Below are positions 42,117 to 53,074 of a DNA stretch of 62,359 nucleotides, piece after piece. How positions within the stretch are numbered: position 1 is the first letter of the stretch; every line of letters starts with the position of its first letter. The position numbers and the translations under genes are program-made. The DNA lies in NCBI GenBank assembly GCA_015233365.1, contig JADFXU010000009.1:4400-66758 (forward strand), in the 5' to 3' direction. This DNA comes from Nitrospirota bacterium (GTDB lineage Bacteria; Nitrospirota; Thermodesulfovibrionia; Thermodesulfovibrionales; Dissulfurispiraceae). A model generated the notes under the pieces. It saw only the letters and a list, made by a program, of their open reading frames with translations. It searched no databases and was not told the origin of the DNA.

Positions 42117-43847
42117 TTATTTGACCGCCTTAAGTTTTCTCTCAGGTTTCTTTTCTTCATCGAACAGCATGGTATCCAGTGTTGCGCCTGCCGGGACCAT
42201 AGGATAAACCTTCTCCTTCCAGTCAACTACGAAGTCCATGAACACCGGTTTTTTTATCCTGAATGCCTCTTTGAGCACAGGCTCGACTTCCTCGGGTTTG
42301 CTTGCCCTCAGTCCCACAGCTCCGTAAGCATGCGCAAGCTCGACGAAATCGGGAGTTACGTCAAGATTGGTGTGAGAGTAACGCTCCTTGTAAAAGAGTT
42401 CCTGCCACTGCCTTACCATCCCGAGGTAGCGGTTCTTGAGGATGGCAACTTTTACAGGAAGCTTGTAGATCACTGCTGTTGCCAATTCCTGTATATTCAT
42501 CTGAATGCTGCCGTCACCCGCAATATCGATAACGAGTTTGTCGGGGAAGGCAAGCTGGGCGCCTATGGCGGCAGGCAAGCCGAAGCCCATGGTGCCGAGG
42601 CCGCCGGAAGTCAGCAAACGCCTTGGTTTATCGAATTTGTAAAATTGGGCCGTCCACATCTGGTTCTGGCCGACCTCGGTAGTAATTATGGCATCACCTT
42701 TTGTGATCTCATATATCTTTTCAACAACAAACTGCGGTTTGATGACTTCTTTGCTGTAGGTATAGGTGAGCGGCCTTTCTTTTTTCCAGACAGCTATGCA
42801 ATTAAGCCAGGCTTTTCTTATTTCATCCCACGGCTCTTTTATGTCTTTTTGAAGCACTTTGTTCAAAACAGTCAGGACATTTTTGACATCGCCGACTATC
42901 GGAATATCAACGCGGACATTCTTTCTGATGGAAGTGGGATCTATATCGATATGTATGATCCTGGCATTGGGGGCAAAACCGTCGATCTTTCCGGTCACCC
43001 GGTCGTCGAATCTCATGCCTATTGCTATCAGAAGGTCGGATTCCTGAACGCTCTTGTTTGCAAAATAAGTGCCGTGCATGCCGAGCATGCCCAGAGAAAG
43101 CATATGTGTGCCGGGGAACGCGCCGAGTCCCATAAGAGTCATTGTGACCGGAATATTTGTGTGCTCTGCGAATTCCCGCAATTCGTGGGAGGCCTCGGAA
43201 AGGATGCAGCCGCCGCCTGCAATGATGACCGGTTTTTTGGCCTTGGCTATTTCATGAGCGGCCTTCTCTATCATCCACTTGTTACCCTCATAAGTCGGAT
43301 TATAACTCCGCATTTCGACTTTATCAGGCCAGACAAAGTCTGCCTTGGAAGAGGTCACATCTTTGGGAAGGTCCATCAGAACAGGCCCCGGACGCCCGGT
43401 AACAGCCACATGGAACAACTCTTTCAACTGTGCTGCCAATTCTTTTACATCTTTTGCAAGGATATTATATTTTGTACACGGCCTGGTTATCCCGACGATG
43501 TCGGCTTCCTGAAAGGCATCATTACCTATCAGGACAGTCGGCACCTGGCCGGTGAGGACAACAACAGGTATCGAATCCATTGATGCATTTGCAATGCCTG
43601 TGACCGTGTTGGTGGCGCCGGGGCCTGAAGTCACGAGTACGACACCGGGCTTTCCCGTCGCCCGTGCATATCCGTCAGCAGCATGCACGGCTCCCTGTTC
43701 ATGTCTCGTAAGTATAAGTTTCAGATCTTTGTCATCATGCAGCAGGTCAAAGATATTGAGGATGACTCCGCCCGGGTATCCAAAAATATATTTTACGCCG
43801 AGTTTCTTAAGGGACTCAAGAATTATTTCAGCACCTGTCAATTTCAT
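42117..43847 (-). CDS. ilvB: Acetolactate synthase large (catalytic) subunit
   Basis: 576 residues from the ATG at 43845-43847, which has GAAGGAG upstream; a longer reading from 43877 adds ten residues with no family support. ThDP enzyme of valine/leucine/isoleucine synthesis. [28 protein letters not shown] (catalytic Glu), and the ThDP motif [15 protein letters not shown] are intact. It forms an operon with ilvN. The ~200 bp upstream region is shared with the divergent pyr promoter. Confidence 0.96.
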   Translation of the reverse strand: MKLTGAEIILESLKKLGVKYIFGYPGGVILNIFDLLHDDKDLKLILTRHEQGAVHAADGYARATGKPGVVLVTSGPGATNTVTGIANASMDSIPVVVLTGQVPTVLIGNDAFQEADIVGITRPCTKYNILAKDVKELAAQLKELFHVAVTGRPGPVLMDLPKDVTSSKADFVWPDKVEMRSYNPTYEGNKWMIEKAAHEIAKAKKPVIIAGGGCILSEASHELREFAEHTNIPVTMTLMGLGAFPGTHMLSLGMLGMHGTYFANKSVQESDLLIAIGMRFDDRVTGKIDGFAPNARIIHIDIDPTSIRKNVRVDIPIVGDVKNVLTVLNKVLQKDIKEPWDEIRKAWLNCIAVWKKERPLTYTYSKEVIKPQFVVEKIYEITKGDAIITTEVGQNQMWTAQFYKFDKPRRLLTSGGLGTMGFGLPAAIGAQLAFPDKLVIDIAGDGSIQMNIQELATAVIYKLPVKVAILKNRYLGMVRQWQELFYKERYSHTNLDVTPDFVELAHAYGAVGLRASKPEEVEPVLKEAFRIKKPVFMDFVVDWKEKVYPMVPAGATLDTMLFDEEKKPERKLKAVK

Positions 43848-44045
43848 GATTAACTCCTTCGCATACCCGCCCGGCACTCAAGTCGCTAAACAGTGAAATA
43901 AGTGCCTTGCATCCCTGCATTTTAGACCGCTCTGCATGAACCTGAAAAATGGATGATTATCCGTAAGTTTCCAGATATATATGAAATTAAAAGATAACAT
44001 AAATTTCCGTAAATTATCAATAGATTATTGACTACGGGGCAGACT

Positions 44046-44074
44046 TTGACAAATTTGAGCATTTATGATTAAAT
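44046..44074 (+). promoter_or_regulatory. Promoter of the pyr-car operon
   Basis: TTGACA at 44046-44051, a 17-nt spacer and TTAAAT at 44069-44074. Transcription should start near 44081, just before the PyrR-binding hairpin, and give a leader of about 260 nt. Confidence 0.65.
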
Positions 44075-44083
44075 ATAGGCGCC

Positions 44084-44177
44084 TTTAATGATAGCCCTGT
44101 GAGGCTAAAAGGAGCATTCTTGAACTATTATATGAATTTATACAAGCCTTCTCTTGGCGACAGGAGGAGGCTTTTTT
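44084..44177 (+). promoter_or_regulatory. PyrR-dependent attenuator: binding hairpin plus terminator
   Basis: TAGCC (44092-44096) and GGCTA (44103-44107) close a loop CTGTGA, giving the CC-N-GUGAGGCU-like PyrR recognition sequence followed by AAAAGG. A terminator follows: AAGCCTTCTC (from 44144) pairs with GGAGGAGGCTT (to 44173) and runs into T residues up to 44179. By the known Bacillus mechanism, UMP-bound PyrR holds the first hairpin so that the terminator forms. pyrR is the first gene downstream, making the operon autoregulated. Confidence 0.75.
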
Positions 44178-44179
44178 TT

Positions 44180-44304
44180 GACGGTTTCGTAAAAAGTCCA
44201 TATGCTGCGTTGCTCTGCATCCTTCGTCACTGCGGCGTACGAAAAAGTACGCCTCATTCCTCAGGATTTGCGCGCCTTGCCTATGAACTTTTTACTAAAC
44301 CGTC
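44180..44304. repeat. 125-bp foldback element with ~19-bp terminal inverted repeats
   Basis: The left end (44180 on, GACGGTTTCGTAAAAAGT) and right end (to 44304, ACTTTTTACTAAACCGTC) are inverted copies with one or two mismatches. A perfect 7-bp hairpin GGCGTAC/GTACGCC sits at 44234-44253. Similar sequences are scattered in delta-proteobacterial-type genomes as far as I recall. It lies in the pyr leader between the attenuator and pyrR, so it is transcribed only when the terminator is bypassed. Confidence 0.72.
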
Positions 44305-44340
44305 TGTTTTAAGTGTTGTTGACGATTTTTTAGGGGTGCC

Positions 44341-44880
44341 ATGACAAAAGAACTGCTTAATAAAAAAGACATTGAACGGATACTGTCAAGAATCGCCCAT
44401 GAAATAATCGAAAAGAACAAAGGGACTGAGGGGTTGTGTCTTGTCGGCATTCAGCGCGGAGGGGTGCACCTTGCCGTAAGGCTTTCGCTAAAGATCCGGG
44501 GCATAGAACATGTCGCCATTGACGTTGGATCGCTGGATATCTCGCTTTACAGGGATGATGTCGGTATAAGGAAAAATCATCCTGTTGTAAGAACGACAAG
44601 CATTCCCTGCGATATCACCGGAAAGAAAATTGTCCTTGTTGATGACGTGGTTTATACGGGGCGCTCCATAAGGGCAGCGATGGATGCGCTCATGGATTAC
44701 GGACGGCCCGCCCAGATCGAGCTGGCCGTTCTTATCGACAGAGGGCACAGGGAACTGCCTATACGTCCTGATTTTGTCGGTAAAAATATTCCCACCTCGC
44801 GTTCCGAGAACATAGAGGTGCAGCTTGAAGAGGACGGCATGGAAGACAGAGTGCTGATACAGTCGCAGGCAGCGGAATGA
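44341..44880 (+). CDS. pyrR: Bifunctional pyr operon attenuation protein / uracil phosphoribosyltransferase
   Basis: 179 residues. PRPP-binding loop [22 protein letters not shown] near 100, and [53 protein letters not shown] are family-typical. It binds the leader RNA with UMP/UTP and also can make UMP from uracil. AGGGGTG precedes the ATG. Its stop overlaps the pyrB ATG (ATGA). Confidence 0.96.
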   Translation: MTKELLNKKDIERILSRIAHEIIEKNKGTEGLCLVGIQRGGVHLAVRLSLKIRGIEHVAIDVGSLDISLYRDDVGIRKNHPVVRTTSIPCDITGKKIVLVDDVVYTGRSIRAAMDALMDYGRPAQIELAVLIDRGHRELPIRPDFVGKNIPTSRSENIEVQLEEDGMEDRVLIQSQAAE

Positions 44881-45797
44881 TGACCAAAGATCTTGTTGGA
44901 ATAAAAGACCTGTCAAAGGAAGACATCCAGCAGGTGCTGGGTACGGCATCGTCGTTCAAGGATGTGTTGAAAAGGGACATCAAAAAGGTGCCTGCCCTCA
45001 GGGGCAAAACAGTCGTCAACCTTTTTTATGAGCCTTCCACAAGAACAAAAACCTCTTTTGAACTTGCTGAGAAAAGGCTCAGCACGGACGTGCTGAATTT
45101 TTCAGTTTCCACCAGCAGTGTAGTTAAAGGCGAAACCCTCTATGACACGGTGAAGACTATCGAGGCTTACGGCGTGGATTTCATAGTAATCAGGCATTTT
45201 TCGAGCGGTGCTCCGCATTTTATCGCACGCAACGTGGACGCATCGGTCATTAATGCCGGAGACGGCATTAATGAACACCCGACCCAGGCATTGCTCGATG
45301 CCTTTAGTATAATTGAAAAGAAGGGAACGCTTGACGGGCTTAAGATCGCCATCATCGGCGATATATATCACAGCAGGGTGGCAAAATCGAATATCTACCT
45401 TCTCTCAAAATTCGATACCACCATCAGATTGCTTGGACCTCCGACTCTTATTCCTGAAGTGGGGGATTATGGCGTAGAAGTTTTTTATGATATGGACAAG
45501 GGCCTTAGGGATATAGATGTCGTTATGATGTTGAGAATACAGATGGAGCGGCAGGGGAAGGGTTTCTTCCCTTCCACGAGGGAGTACTTTAAATATTGGG
45601 GAATGGACATGAAGAGGCTCAACCTTGTCGGTAAGGACACTATAGTTATGCATCCGGGACCGATGAACCGGGGCATCGAAATAGCTTCGGATGTTGTGGA
45701 CAGCTCACAGTCGGTCGTCCTCGACCAGGTGACTAACGGCATCGCGGTCAGGATGGCTGTGATGTACCTGCTGTCGGGACAAGGGAAAAATGGATAA
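44877..45797 (+). CDS. pyrB: Aspartate carbamoyltransferase catalytic subunit
   Basis: 306 residues. Second step of UMP synthesis. [21 protein letters not shown] (carbamoyl-phosphate site), [37 protein letters not shown] and [13 protein letters not shown] are diagnostic. No regulatory pyrI follows, in line with a B-type enzyme that pairs with PyrC. It overlaps pyrR by 4 nt and pyrC by 8 nt. Confidence 0.97.
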   Translation: MMTKDLVGIKDLSKEDIQQVLGTASSFKDVLKRDIKKVPALRGKTVVNLFYEPSTRTKTSFELAEKRLSTDVLNFSVSTSSVVKGETLYDTVKTIEAYGVDFIVIRHFSSGAPHFIARNVDASVINAGDGINEHPTQALLDAFSIIEKKGTLDGLKIAIIGDIYHSRVAKSNIYLLSKFDTTIRLLGPPTLIPEVGDYGVEVFYDMDKGLRDIDVVMMLRIQMERQGKGFFPSTREYFKYWGMDMKRLNLVGKDTIVMHPGPMNRGIEIASDVVDSSQSVVLDQVTNGIAVRMAVMYLLSGQGKNG

Positions 45798-47082
45798 AGA
45801 TCTGCTTATAAAAGGCGGGCATATCATAGATCCTTCGCAGGGGATAGACGGCATCGGTGATGTGTATATCGAAGGCGGCAGGATAGCCTCAATCAGGCTG
45901 AATAATGGAAACCAGTACCGCGCTCCGGCGCAGAAAGAGCGCACTATTGATGCCGCGGGTCTGTATGTTTTCCCCGGACTCGTTGACATGCATGCTCATC
46001 TGAGGGAGCCGGGGTACGAACACAAAGAAACCATAAAGACAGGTACAAGGGCGGCTGTGAGGGGTGGTTTCACTTCTGTTTGCCCGATGCCGAATACAAA
46101 CCCTGTCAATGATAACACTACGGTAACCGCATTTGTGATCAAAAAGGCGGCTGAGGAGGGATTCTGTTCCGTCTATCCCATAGGCGCGGTCACCAAAGGA
46201 CAGAATGGCGAAGAACTGGCTGAAATGGGCCTTATGTATGATGCCGGATGCAAGGCTTTTTCCGATGACGGAAGGCCGGTCATGAGCAGTATAATGATGC
46301 GAAGAGCACTCGCTTACTCAAGGGTGTTCGGTGTGCCGGTCATTTCTCACTGTGAGGACCTTGCCCTTGCAGACGATGGAGTCATGAATGAAAGTGCTCT
46401 TGCCACAACCCTCGGACTTAAAGGGATTCCTTCAGCTGCAGAAGAGGTTATGGTTGCAAGGGATATCATACTTGCTGAATTGACCGGGGGCCGGCTTCAC
46501 CTTGCCCATATCTCAACAGAAGGCTCGGTAAGACTTATACGGCTGGCAAAAGAGCGCGGCATACGGGTCACCGCAGAAACATGCCCGCACTATTTCAGTC
46601 TTACCGAAGAAGCGGTGAATGGATATGATACCAACGCAAAGGTTAATCCGCCTTTGCGGACGCAAAAGGATGCGAAGGCAATTAAAGAGGGTCTGCGCGA
46701 TGGGACTATTGATGTGATTGCCACTGATCACGCTCCCCATCACAGGGATGAAAAGCTTCGGGAGTTTGATAAGGCCCCATCAGGCATTTCCGGCTTTGAA
46801 ACGGCGCTGGGCCTGAGTCTTCGACTTGTCGAACAAAACGTTCTGACTATCGGCAATCTGGTTGAGAAGATGACCTGCAATCCAGCCGTGATAATGGGCC
46901 TTGGTAAAGGCACCCTTCGTGAGGGCTCGGATGCCGACATCACAATAGCTGACCTCAATAAGGAAACCAGGGTTGAAGCAGCTTCATTTGCATCACTTGG
47001 AAAGAACACTCCTTTTGACAAATGGATTCTGAAGGGTATGCCGGTGATAACAATTGTAGGCGGAATAGTGGTCCATGAATAA
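45790..47082 (+). CDS. pyrC: Dihydroorotase (class I)
   Basis: 430 residues. Closes carbamoyl-aspartate to dihydroorotate. [18 protein letters not shown] (His-x-His metal ligands), [33 protein letters not shown], and [15 protein letters not shown] (catalytic Asp) are intact, so this is an active enzyme rather than the inactive partner form. Overlaps pyrB and carA by 8 nt each. Confidence 0.96.
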   Translation: MDKDLLIKGGHIIDPSQGIDGIGDVYIEGGRIASIRLNNGNQYRAPAQKERTIDAAGLYVFPGLVDMHAHLREPGYEHKETIKTGTRAAVRGGFTSVCPMPNTNPVNDNTTVTAFVIKKAAEEGFCSVYPIGAVTKGQNGEELAEMGLMYDAGCKAFSDDGRPVMSSIMMRRALAYSRVFGVPVISHCEDLALADDGVMNESALATTLGLKGIPSAAEEVMVARDIILAELTGGRLHLAHISTEGSVRLIRLAKERGIRVTAETCPHYFSLTEEAVNGYDTNAKVNPPLRTQKDAKAIKEGLRDGTIDVIATDHAPHHRDEKLREFDKAPSGISGFETALGLSLRLVEQNVLTIGNLVEKMTCNPAVIMGLGKGTLREGSDADITIADLNKETRVEAASFASLGKNTPFDKWILKGMPVITIVGGIVVHE

Positions 47083-48187
47083 GGCATTGCTTGTGTTGTC
47101 CGATGGAACTGTCTTTGAAGGCAAGGGTATTGGAGCGCCCGGCGAGACAATAGGCGAGGTTGTTTTTAATACTTCGATGACCGGCTACCAGGAAATACTG
47201 ACTGACTCGTCATACAAGGGTCAGATTGTTACGATGACATACAGCCAGATCGGCAATTATGGAATTAATGAAGAGGATGTGGAGTCGTCAGGCGGCCCTA
47301 AAGTTGAGGGTTTTGTTGTAAAAGAGTATCTGGATTTCCCCAGCAACTGGCGCTCTCAGATCCCCCTGGGGCGGTATCTTTTGGAAAACAGGATAACCGG
47401 CATTGAAGGCATCGATACCAGGGCCCTGACGCGTCATCTGAGAAATCACGGCGCTCAAATGGGAATAATCTCCACCACTGATACGGACCCGAACAGCCTT
47501 CTTATAAAGGTGAGGGCCCACCCCGGAATCTCTGCCTTTGATTTTGTCGCTGAAGTTACCACAAAGGCCCCTTATAAATGGTCTGAGGGTTGCTGGAAGT
47601 GGTGCGTTGTCGAAAGACAGCTCCCATTTTTAAAAGTCGTGGTTTATGATTTCGGCATTAAATTTAATATATTAAGGAATCTGGCTGAAGCGGGTTTCGA
47701 TGTGATGGTGGTGCCTGCTCAAACACCGGCTGAAGCGGTGCTCGACATGCGCCCCGACGGCATTATACTGAGCAACGGGCCGGGAGATCCGGAAACAGTG
47801 ACCTACGCTATTGAAAATGCACAAAAGCTGATGGGCAAGAAGCCGATATTCGGCATCTGTCTTGGCCACCAGATACTCGGTCTGGCAATGGGCGGCAGGA
47901 CATACAAGTTGAAATTCGGACATCACGGAGGCAACCATCCTGTGAAGGATCTTGAGACGGGCAGGGTGGAGATAACATCGCAGAACCACAACTATTGCGT
48001 GGATATCCATAGTGTGCAGGGCAAGGCTAAACTTACTCACAGGAACCTCTATGACGGGACGGAAGAAGGCATGCGGCACGTCGAATTGCCGGTCATGTCT
48101 ATCCAGCATCATCCCGAGGCGGGTCCGGGACCGAATGATTCCGTGCATCTGTTCAAACGTTTCAGGGAACTTATTGAAAAAGGATGA
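47075..48187 (+). CDS. carA: Carbamoyl-phosphate synthase small (glutaminase) subunit
   Basis: 370 residues. The N-terminal CPSase domain begins [21 protein letters not shown]; the class I amidotransferase domain has GICLGHQILGLAMGG (nucleophile Cys) and SIQHHPEAGPGP (His, Glu). The motif ILSNGPGDPE is present. It provides ammonia for CarB. A 62-bp gap with a hairpin separates it from carB. Confidence 0.97.
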   Translation: MNKALLVLSDGTVFEGKGIGAPGETIGEVVFNTSMTGYQEILTDSSYKGQIVTMTYSQIGNYGINEEDVESSGGPKVEGFVVKEYLDFPSNWRSQIPLGRYLLENRITGIEGIDTRALTRHLRNHGAQMGIISTTDTDPNSLLIKVRAHPGISAFDFVAEVTTKAPYKWSEGCWKWCVVERQLPFLKVVVYDFGIKFNILRNLAEAGFDVMVVPAQTPAEAVLDMRPDGIILSNGPGDPETVTYAIENAQKLMGKKPIFGICLGHQILGLAMGGRTYKLKFGHHGGNHPVKDLETGRVEITSQNHNYCVDIHSVQGKAKLTHRNLYDGTEEGMRHVELPVMSIQHHPEAGPGPNDSVHLFKRFRELIEKG

Positions 48188-48203
48188 GGGACAGTATCAA
48201 TGT

Positions 48204-48238
48204 GTCAGAGCAAAGTCCAATGGAACTTTGACACTCTA
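48204..48238 (+). other. Intercistronic hairpin between carA and carB
   Basis: GTGTCA...AAAGT (48204-48218) faces ACTTTGACAC (48226-48236), an imperfect hairpin with a 4-nt bulge and a short loop. No T run follows. It may only tune relative expression of the two subunits. Confidence 0.4.
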
Positions 48239-48249
48239 AAGGGAAATAA

Positions 48250-51200
48250 ATGCCTAAGAGAACGGATATCAGGAAGATACTTTTAATAGGCTCCGGTCCT
48301 ATTGTAATCGGGCAGGCGTGCGAGTTCGACTATTCGGGCACCCAGGCGTGCAAAGCGCTTCGCGAGGAAGGATATACGGTGGTACTGGTGAACTCCAATC
48401 CTGCGACAATAATGACCGACCCTGAAACCGCCGACGCAGTTTATATCGAGCCGCTGTCAACAGAATTTGTTGAACTTATTATCAAGAAAGAGAGACCTGA
48501 CGCCATATTGCCTACAATGGGCGGCCAGACAGCGCTCAATCTGGCAGTGGAACTCTCCGAGGCCGGGGTGCTCGACCGCTATAACGTGGAGCTGATAGGT
48601 GCAAAACTGCATGCTATCAGGAAAGCGGAAGACAGGGAGTTGTTCAAAACAGCAATGAGCAACATTGGACTGGAAGTGCCTAAGAGCGCCGCTATTACAA
48701 CAATCCGGGACGGACTCGAAATTATAGGGCAGCTGGGCTTTCCTGTTATACTGCGGCCCGCTTTCACCCTCGGAGGCGCTGGTGGAGGCATTGCATATAA
48801 CATTGAGGAATACAATGAACTCCTCGACAAGGGGCTGAAACTCAGCCCTGTGGGCCAGGTGCTTGTTGAGGAATCCGTCCTCGGGTGGAAAGAGTATGAA
48901 CTGGAAGTCATGAGGGACATGAAAGACAACGTCGTAATCATCTGTTCCATAGAAAATGTCGATCCAATGGGTGTCCATACCGGAGATTCCATTACTGTTG
49001 CGCCGGCACAAACTCTCTCTGATAAGGAATACCAGAGAATGAGAGACGCCTCCATAGCTGTAATACGGGAAATCGGCGTTGATACGGGCGGGTCCAATAT
49101 CCAGTTCGCGTTGGACCCGAGGAACGGAAGAATGGTTGTTATAGAGATGAACCCCAGGGTATCGAGGAGCTCGGCGCTTGCCAGCAAGGCAACGGGTTTT
49201 CCTATTGCAAAAATTGCTGCAAAGCTGGCTGTCGGATATGCCCTTGATGAGATAAGGAATGACATTACAAGGGAAACCCCGGCGTCATTTGAGCCTGCTA
49301 TCGATTACGTGGTGACAAAAATCCCGAGATTCACTTTTGAAAAGTTTCCCGAAGCTGACGGGACCCTGACAACTCAAATGAAGTCGGTCGGCGAGGTAAT
49401 GTCTATAGGCAGAACGTTCAAGGAATCTCTTCAAAAAGGCCTGAGAAGTCTTGAGACAGGCTCTGCCGGTCTTGAGCCTGTCGATAATACGATTGAGGAG
49501 ATAAGGGCAAAACTGAAAACTCCCAATGCCGACAGGATATGGTACATAACCCAGGCACTCAGACAGGGGATTTCGATCGAAGAGGTCTACGCGCTTACAG
49601 CGGTAGACCCATGGTTTTTGCACAATATAAGGCAGATTATAGAGATGGAAGAGAGGATAAGAACTCAAGGTGACACGGGGTTGCTTCCCTTATTGAGGGA
49701 GGCAAAGGAATACGGGTTTTCTGATAAGCGGATCGCCGCGTTGACGGGTAAGACTGAGAAAAACATCAGGGATTTAAGGAAAATGAATGCATTAAAGCCC
49801 GTCTATAAGCTTGTTGATACCTGCGCAGCGGAGTTCGAGGCATATACGCCATATCTGTATTCGACTTATGAAACCCCGTTTTACACTATTGGGGGGGCAG
49901 GTGCTGCAGAGTGCGAAGCGAATCCGACCGACAGGAAGAAAGTGATTATTCTCGGTTCTGGACCGAACAGGATCGGGCAGGGAATAGAATTTGATTATTG
50001 TTGCGTCCATGCGGTATTTGCGCTAAAGGAACTCGGGTATGAGACTATAATGGTCAACTGTAATCCCGAAACAGTCAGCACCGACTATGATACCGCAGAC
50101 CGCCTTTACTTTGAACCGTTGACCATCGAAGACGTTCTTAACATTGTCGACATCGAGCGACCCGAGGGTGTCATTGTTCAGTTCGGCGGTCAGACTCCCC
50201 TGAAACTCGCGGTTCCCCTTGAAAACGAGGGGGTCAGGATACTGGGGACTTCTCCGTATTCTATCGACAGGGCTGAGGACAGGAAAAAGTTCAAAGAACT
50301 GCTGCACAAATTAGGACTGAAACAGGCTGACAGCGATACTGCCATGTCTGTTGAAGAGGCTGTTGCAGTGGCAGCCAAAATCGGATATCCCGTCATGGTG
50401 AGGCCTTCATATGTGCTGGGTGGCCGTGCCATGGAGATCGTATATGACAAAGATTCCCTGACCGACTATATGAAAAGGGCTGTTCAGGCGTCTCCCGAAC
50501 ACCCGATCCTGATAGACAAATATCTCGAAGACGCCATAGAAGTGGATGTCGATGCGATCTCGGACGGTTGCGAGGTTGTAATTGGCGGAGTTATGGAACA
50601 TATTGAGGAGGCCGGTATTCATTCAGGGGATTCTGCCTGCTCATTACCGCCTTACTCGCTGCCCCATGTCATAGTTGAAGAAATCAGGAAGCAGACAAAG
50701 GCGCTGGCAAAGGAACTTGACGTAAAAGGATTGATGAATGTGCAGTTTGCCGTCAAGGAGGGTGAAATATTCATACTTGAAGTCAACCCCCGGGGGTCAC
50801 GGACAATCCCTTATGTCAGCAAGGCCACAGGAGTGCCTCTTGCAAAACTTGCAGCCAAGGTAATGCTTGGAAAGACCCTCGTGGAACTCGGTCTGACTAA
50901 AGAAAAAGAGATGACCCATGTCGCGGTGAAAGAGGCGGTCTTTCCTTTCGATCGTTTTCCGGGTGTCGATACTATACTGGGTCCGGAAATGAAATCGACC
51001 GGTGAAGTAATGGGCATCGACGATGACTTCGGGCGGGCCTATGCAAAGGCCCAGGCAGCGAGCTACAACAAGATCCCTGTATCGGGAAAGATTTTTATCA
51101 GCGTAAAAGATAAGGACAAATCCCACACCGTCGATATCGCGAAAAAATTGGTCGATATGGGATTCAGGCTTGTCGCCACCAGAGGGACTGCTCACTACCT

Positions 51201-51486
51201 GAACCAAAGCGGCATAGAGGTTGAAGTAATTAATAAGGTGGCCGAGGGGCGCCCCCACATAGTTGACCTGATCAAGAACAGGCAGGTAAATTTTATCATA
51301 AACACAGTCACAGGAACACAGGCCCAGAAGGATTCATTTTCCATAAGAAGAAGCGCGCTTCAATTCAAAGTCCCTTGCACTACAACCATATCCGGTGCAC
51401 GGGCAGCAATTAAGGCAATTGAAATGCTGCAAAAGAAAGAATTAAATATCAGGCCGATTCAGGAATATCATAAAAGCGTGGATTAG
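48250..51486 (+). CDS. carB: Carbamoyl-phosphate synthase large subunit
   Basis: 1078 residues, full length. Two homologous ATP-grasp halves (first around [21 protein letters not shown] to ~550; second from [19 protein letters not shown]), each with its GGQT motif ([28 protein letters not shown]), and a C-terminal MGS-like allosteric domain ([26 protein letters not shown]). Serves both pyrimidine and arginine synthesis. AAAGGGAAATAA precedes the ATG. Last gene of the operon; pyrD, pyrE and pyrF are elsewhere. Confidence 0.97.
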   Translation: MPKRTDIRKILLIGSGPIVIGQACEFDYSGTQACKALREEGYTVVLVNSNPATIMTDPETADAVYIEPLSTEFVELIIKKERPDAILPTMGGQTALNLAVELSEAGVLDRYNVELIGAKLHAIRKAEDRELFKTAMSNIGLEVPKSAAITTIRDGLEIIGQLGFPVILRPAFTLGGAGGGIAYNIEEYNELLDKGLKLSPVGQVLVEESVLGWKEYELEVMRDMKDNVVIICSIENVDPMGVHTGDSITVAPAQTLSDKEYQRMRDASIAVIREIGVDTGGSNIQFALDPRNGRMVVIEMNPRVSRSSALASKATGFPIAKIAAKLAVGYALDEIRNDITRETPASFEPAIDYVVTKIPRFTFEKFPEADGTLTTQMKSVGEVMSIGRTFKESLQKGLRSLETGSAGLEPVDNTIEEIRAKLKTPNADRIWYITQALRQGISIEEVYALTAVDPWFLHNIRQIIEMEERIRTQGDTGLLPLLREAKEYGFSDKRIAALTGKTEKNIRDLRKMNALKPVYKLVDTCAAEFEAYTPYLYSTYETPFYTIGGAGAAECEANPTDRKKVIILGSGPNRIGQGIEFDYCCVHAVFALKELGYETIMVNCNPETVSTDYDTADRLYFEPLTIEDVLNIVDIERPEGVIVQFGGQTPLKLAVPLENEGVRILGTSPYSIDRAEDRKKFKELLHKLGLKQADSDTAMSVEEAVAVAAKIGYPVMVRPSYVLGGRAMEIVYDKDSLTDYMKRAVQASPEHPILIDKYLEDAIEVDVDAISDGCEVVIGGVMEHIEEAGIHSGDSACSLPPYSLPHVIVEEIRKQTKALAKELDVKGLMNVQFAVKEGEIFILEVNPRGSRTIPYVSKATGVPLAKLAAKVMLGKTLVELGLTKEKEMTHVAVKEAVFPFDRFPGVDTILGPEMKSTGEVMGIDDDFGRAYAKAQAASYNKIPVSGKIFISVKDKDKSHTVDIAKKLVDMGFRLVATRGTAHYLNQSGIEVEVINKVAEGRPHIVDLIKNRQVNFIINTVTGTQAQKDSFSIRRSALQFKVPCTTTISGARAAIKAIEMLQKKELNIRPIQEYHKSVD

Positions 51487-51531
51487 ATCTTTCGACCCCA
51501 AAAGTCTTCGACATTAGCCATATCTGTCTCC

Positions 51532-52293
51532 TCAACTATGCAGTTTAGTTGTTCTTATCTTTTTCGATTTATACAAATTCAGCAATTTTTTTGCCGCAAG
51601 CGGAAAAATTCCAAGGAGTGCGAAAGAAATAATCAGCCCGGGGGAAAGAATCCCTGCAAGGGAATCGATCTTCGCGAGTTCTTTTCCTGCATTGACGTAT
51701 ACTATTGTTCCGGCAAGCATGCCTGCCTGCGATACCCAGTAGAAAGTGCGCAAAGGCATCTTTGTCAGTCCCATAACAAGGTTTATGAGCCAAAACGGGA
51801 AGACGGGAATCAATCTCAGGGTGAATAAGTAGAACGCCCCTTCTTTTTCTGTCCCCTCATTGACTGTTTTAAGCTTGTCGGCGAATTTGTTTTGCACCCA
51901 GTCGCGCAAGACAGACCTTGAGACAAAGCAAGCCAGGGTTGCACCTATAGTGCTTGCAAAGGAAACAACAATTGTTCCTGTCAACAGCCCGAAGAGTGCG
52001 CCGCCTGCCAGGGTCATTACGGCAGCGCCGGGCAATGATAATGAGGTAACAAGTATATAGATCAACATGTATACTGCGATCACAATGAGGCGGTGATCTG
52101 CATAGAGGGCAGCGAACTTCGCCTGAGATGCCTTGACATAAGAAAGGGTGAAATAATGCCCGAGACCCAGGATCTTAAATACAACTGCAAGTCCGACTAC
52201 TACGGTTACAACCGCTATCCTTTTTGTGATGGTCTTATTCACCGCGCGTACCGCCCCGGCAGCCCCATGCGCGGAAACATCTGATCCTGTCAT
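51532..52293 (-). CDS. TVP38/TMEM64-family membrane protein
   Basis: 253 residues with about six hydrophobic segments. The family core is YILVTSLSLPGAAVMTLAGGALFGLLTGTIVVSFASTIGATLACFVSR and LRLIPVFPFWLINLVMGLTKMPLRTFYWVSQAGMLAGTIVYVNAG (the SNARE_assoc/VTT domain). Relatives of DedA; some move lipids. The substrate is unknown. It starts 6 nt after the msrA stop and is probably in the same transcript. Confidence 0.88.
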   Translation of the reverse strand: MTGSDVSAHGAAGAVRAVNKTITKRIAVVTVVVGLAVVFKILGLGHYFTLSYVKASQAKFAALYADHRLIVIAVYMLIYILVTSLSLPGAAVMTLAGGALFGLLTGTIVVSFASTIGATLACFVSRSVLRDWVQNKFADKLKTVNEGTEKEGAFYLFTLRLIPVFPFWLINLVMGLTKMPLRTFYWVSQAGMLAGTIVYVNAGKELAKIDSLAGILSPGLIISFALLGIFPLAAKKLLNLYKSKKIRTTKLHS

Positions 52294-52299
52294 GCATTG

Positions 52300-52908
52300 T
52301 CAATGCCCCGCCGCATTGCCCCAAAGCTCCCTGAGGCGCCGGTCACGACCGCAACTGGTACGGTAGAATTTGTAGCGGATCGGGTTCTTCTTGTAATAAT
52401 GCTGGTGGTAGTCCTCGGCAGGGTAAAACTCGGTGGCCTGGACAATCTCGGTTACGACAGCTTCTTTGAAGGGTTTATTCTTATCAAGCAGCGCCTTCGA
52501 CTGGAGTGCCGACCTGTGCTGCTCTTCATTATGATAAAAGATAGCGCTCCGATACTGATGCCCCGTATCGCAGAACTGACGGTCCCTCGTGGTCGGGTCG
52601 ATATTGTGCCAGAAAACGTTCAGGAGCTTCTCGTAGGTTACTTTTGCGGGGTCATAGATCACCTGGACCGACTCGGCGTGCCCTGTCCCGCCGGCTGAGA
52701 CTTCTTCATATGTGGGATTTTTTTTCTGCCCGCCGGTGTAGCCGGATGTTACCGAAACCACGCCTGGAATCTGGTCGAATGGGTGCTCCATACACCAGAA
52801 GCAGCCGCCTGCGAAGGTCGCTTTCTGAAGATTAGTCGCAGCCATGACTGCGGTGATTGCGATGGGAATAACTGACAGTCCCATCATAGCGATAATAAGC
52901 GTTTTCAT
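52300..52908 (-). CDS. msrA: Peptide-methionine (S)-S-oxide reductase, exported form
   Basis: 202 residues. A signal peptide or anchor (IIAMMGLSVIPIAITAVMA) precedes the MsrA domain: TFAGGCFWCMEHPFDQIPGVVSVTSGYTGG (catalytic Cys), HAESVQVIYDPAKVTYEKLLNVFWHNIDPTTRDRQFCDTGHQYRSAIFYH, and FYPAEDYHQHYY. It would repair oxidised methionine in periplasmic proteins. GGAAGGAGAAAC precedes the ATG. Confidence 0.95.
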   Translation of the reverse strand: MKTLIIAMMGLSVIPIAITAVMAATNLQKATFAGGCFWCMEHPFDQIPGVVSVTSGYTGGQKKNPTYEEVSAGGTGHAESVQVIYDPAKVTYEKLLNVFWHNIDPTTRDRQFCDTGHQYRSAIFYHNEEQHRSALQSKALLDKNKPFKEAVVTEIVQATEFYPAEDYHQHYYKKNPIRYKFYRTSCGRDRRLRELWGNAAGH

Positions 52909-53074
52909 AAGTTTCTCCTTCCTGGTGACGGATTATTTCCGGTTGCCGCGGCTTGTCTGTTAAGTATGCAAACCCCTTCGTATCTGTGATAAAAAGCTAT
53001 CACGGAGCAGGCGGCTTGTCAAGCAGGTGTTGTGATGCAATAACAGCGTTTTTCTGTTATGATATTTAAATATT

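Noticed and set aside
42330-43583. 417-codon open frame antisense to ilvB
   Set aside because: Shadow of the strongly conserved acetolactate synthase sequence; no family resemblance.
44046-44340. Reading the 125-bp foldback as part of the PyrR attenuator
   Set aside because: The PyrR loop and terminator are complete before 44180, and the foldback has its own inverted ends typical of a separate element.
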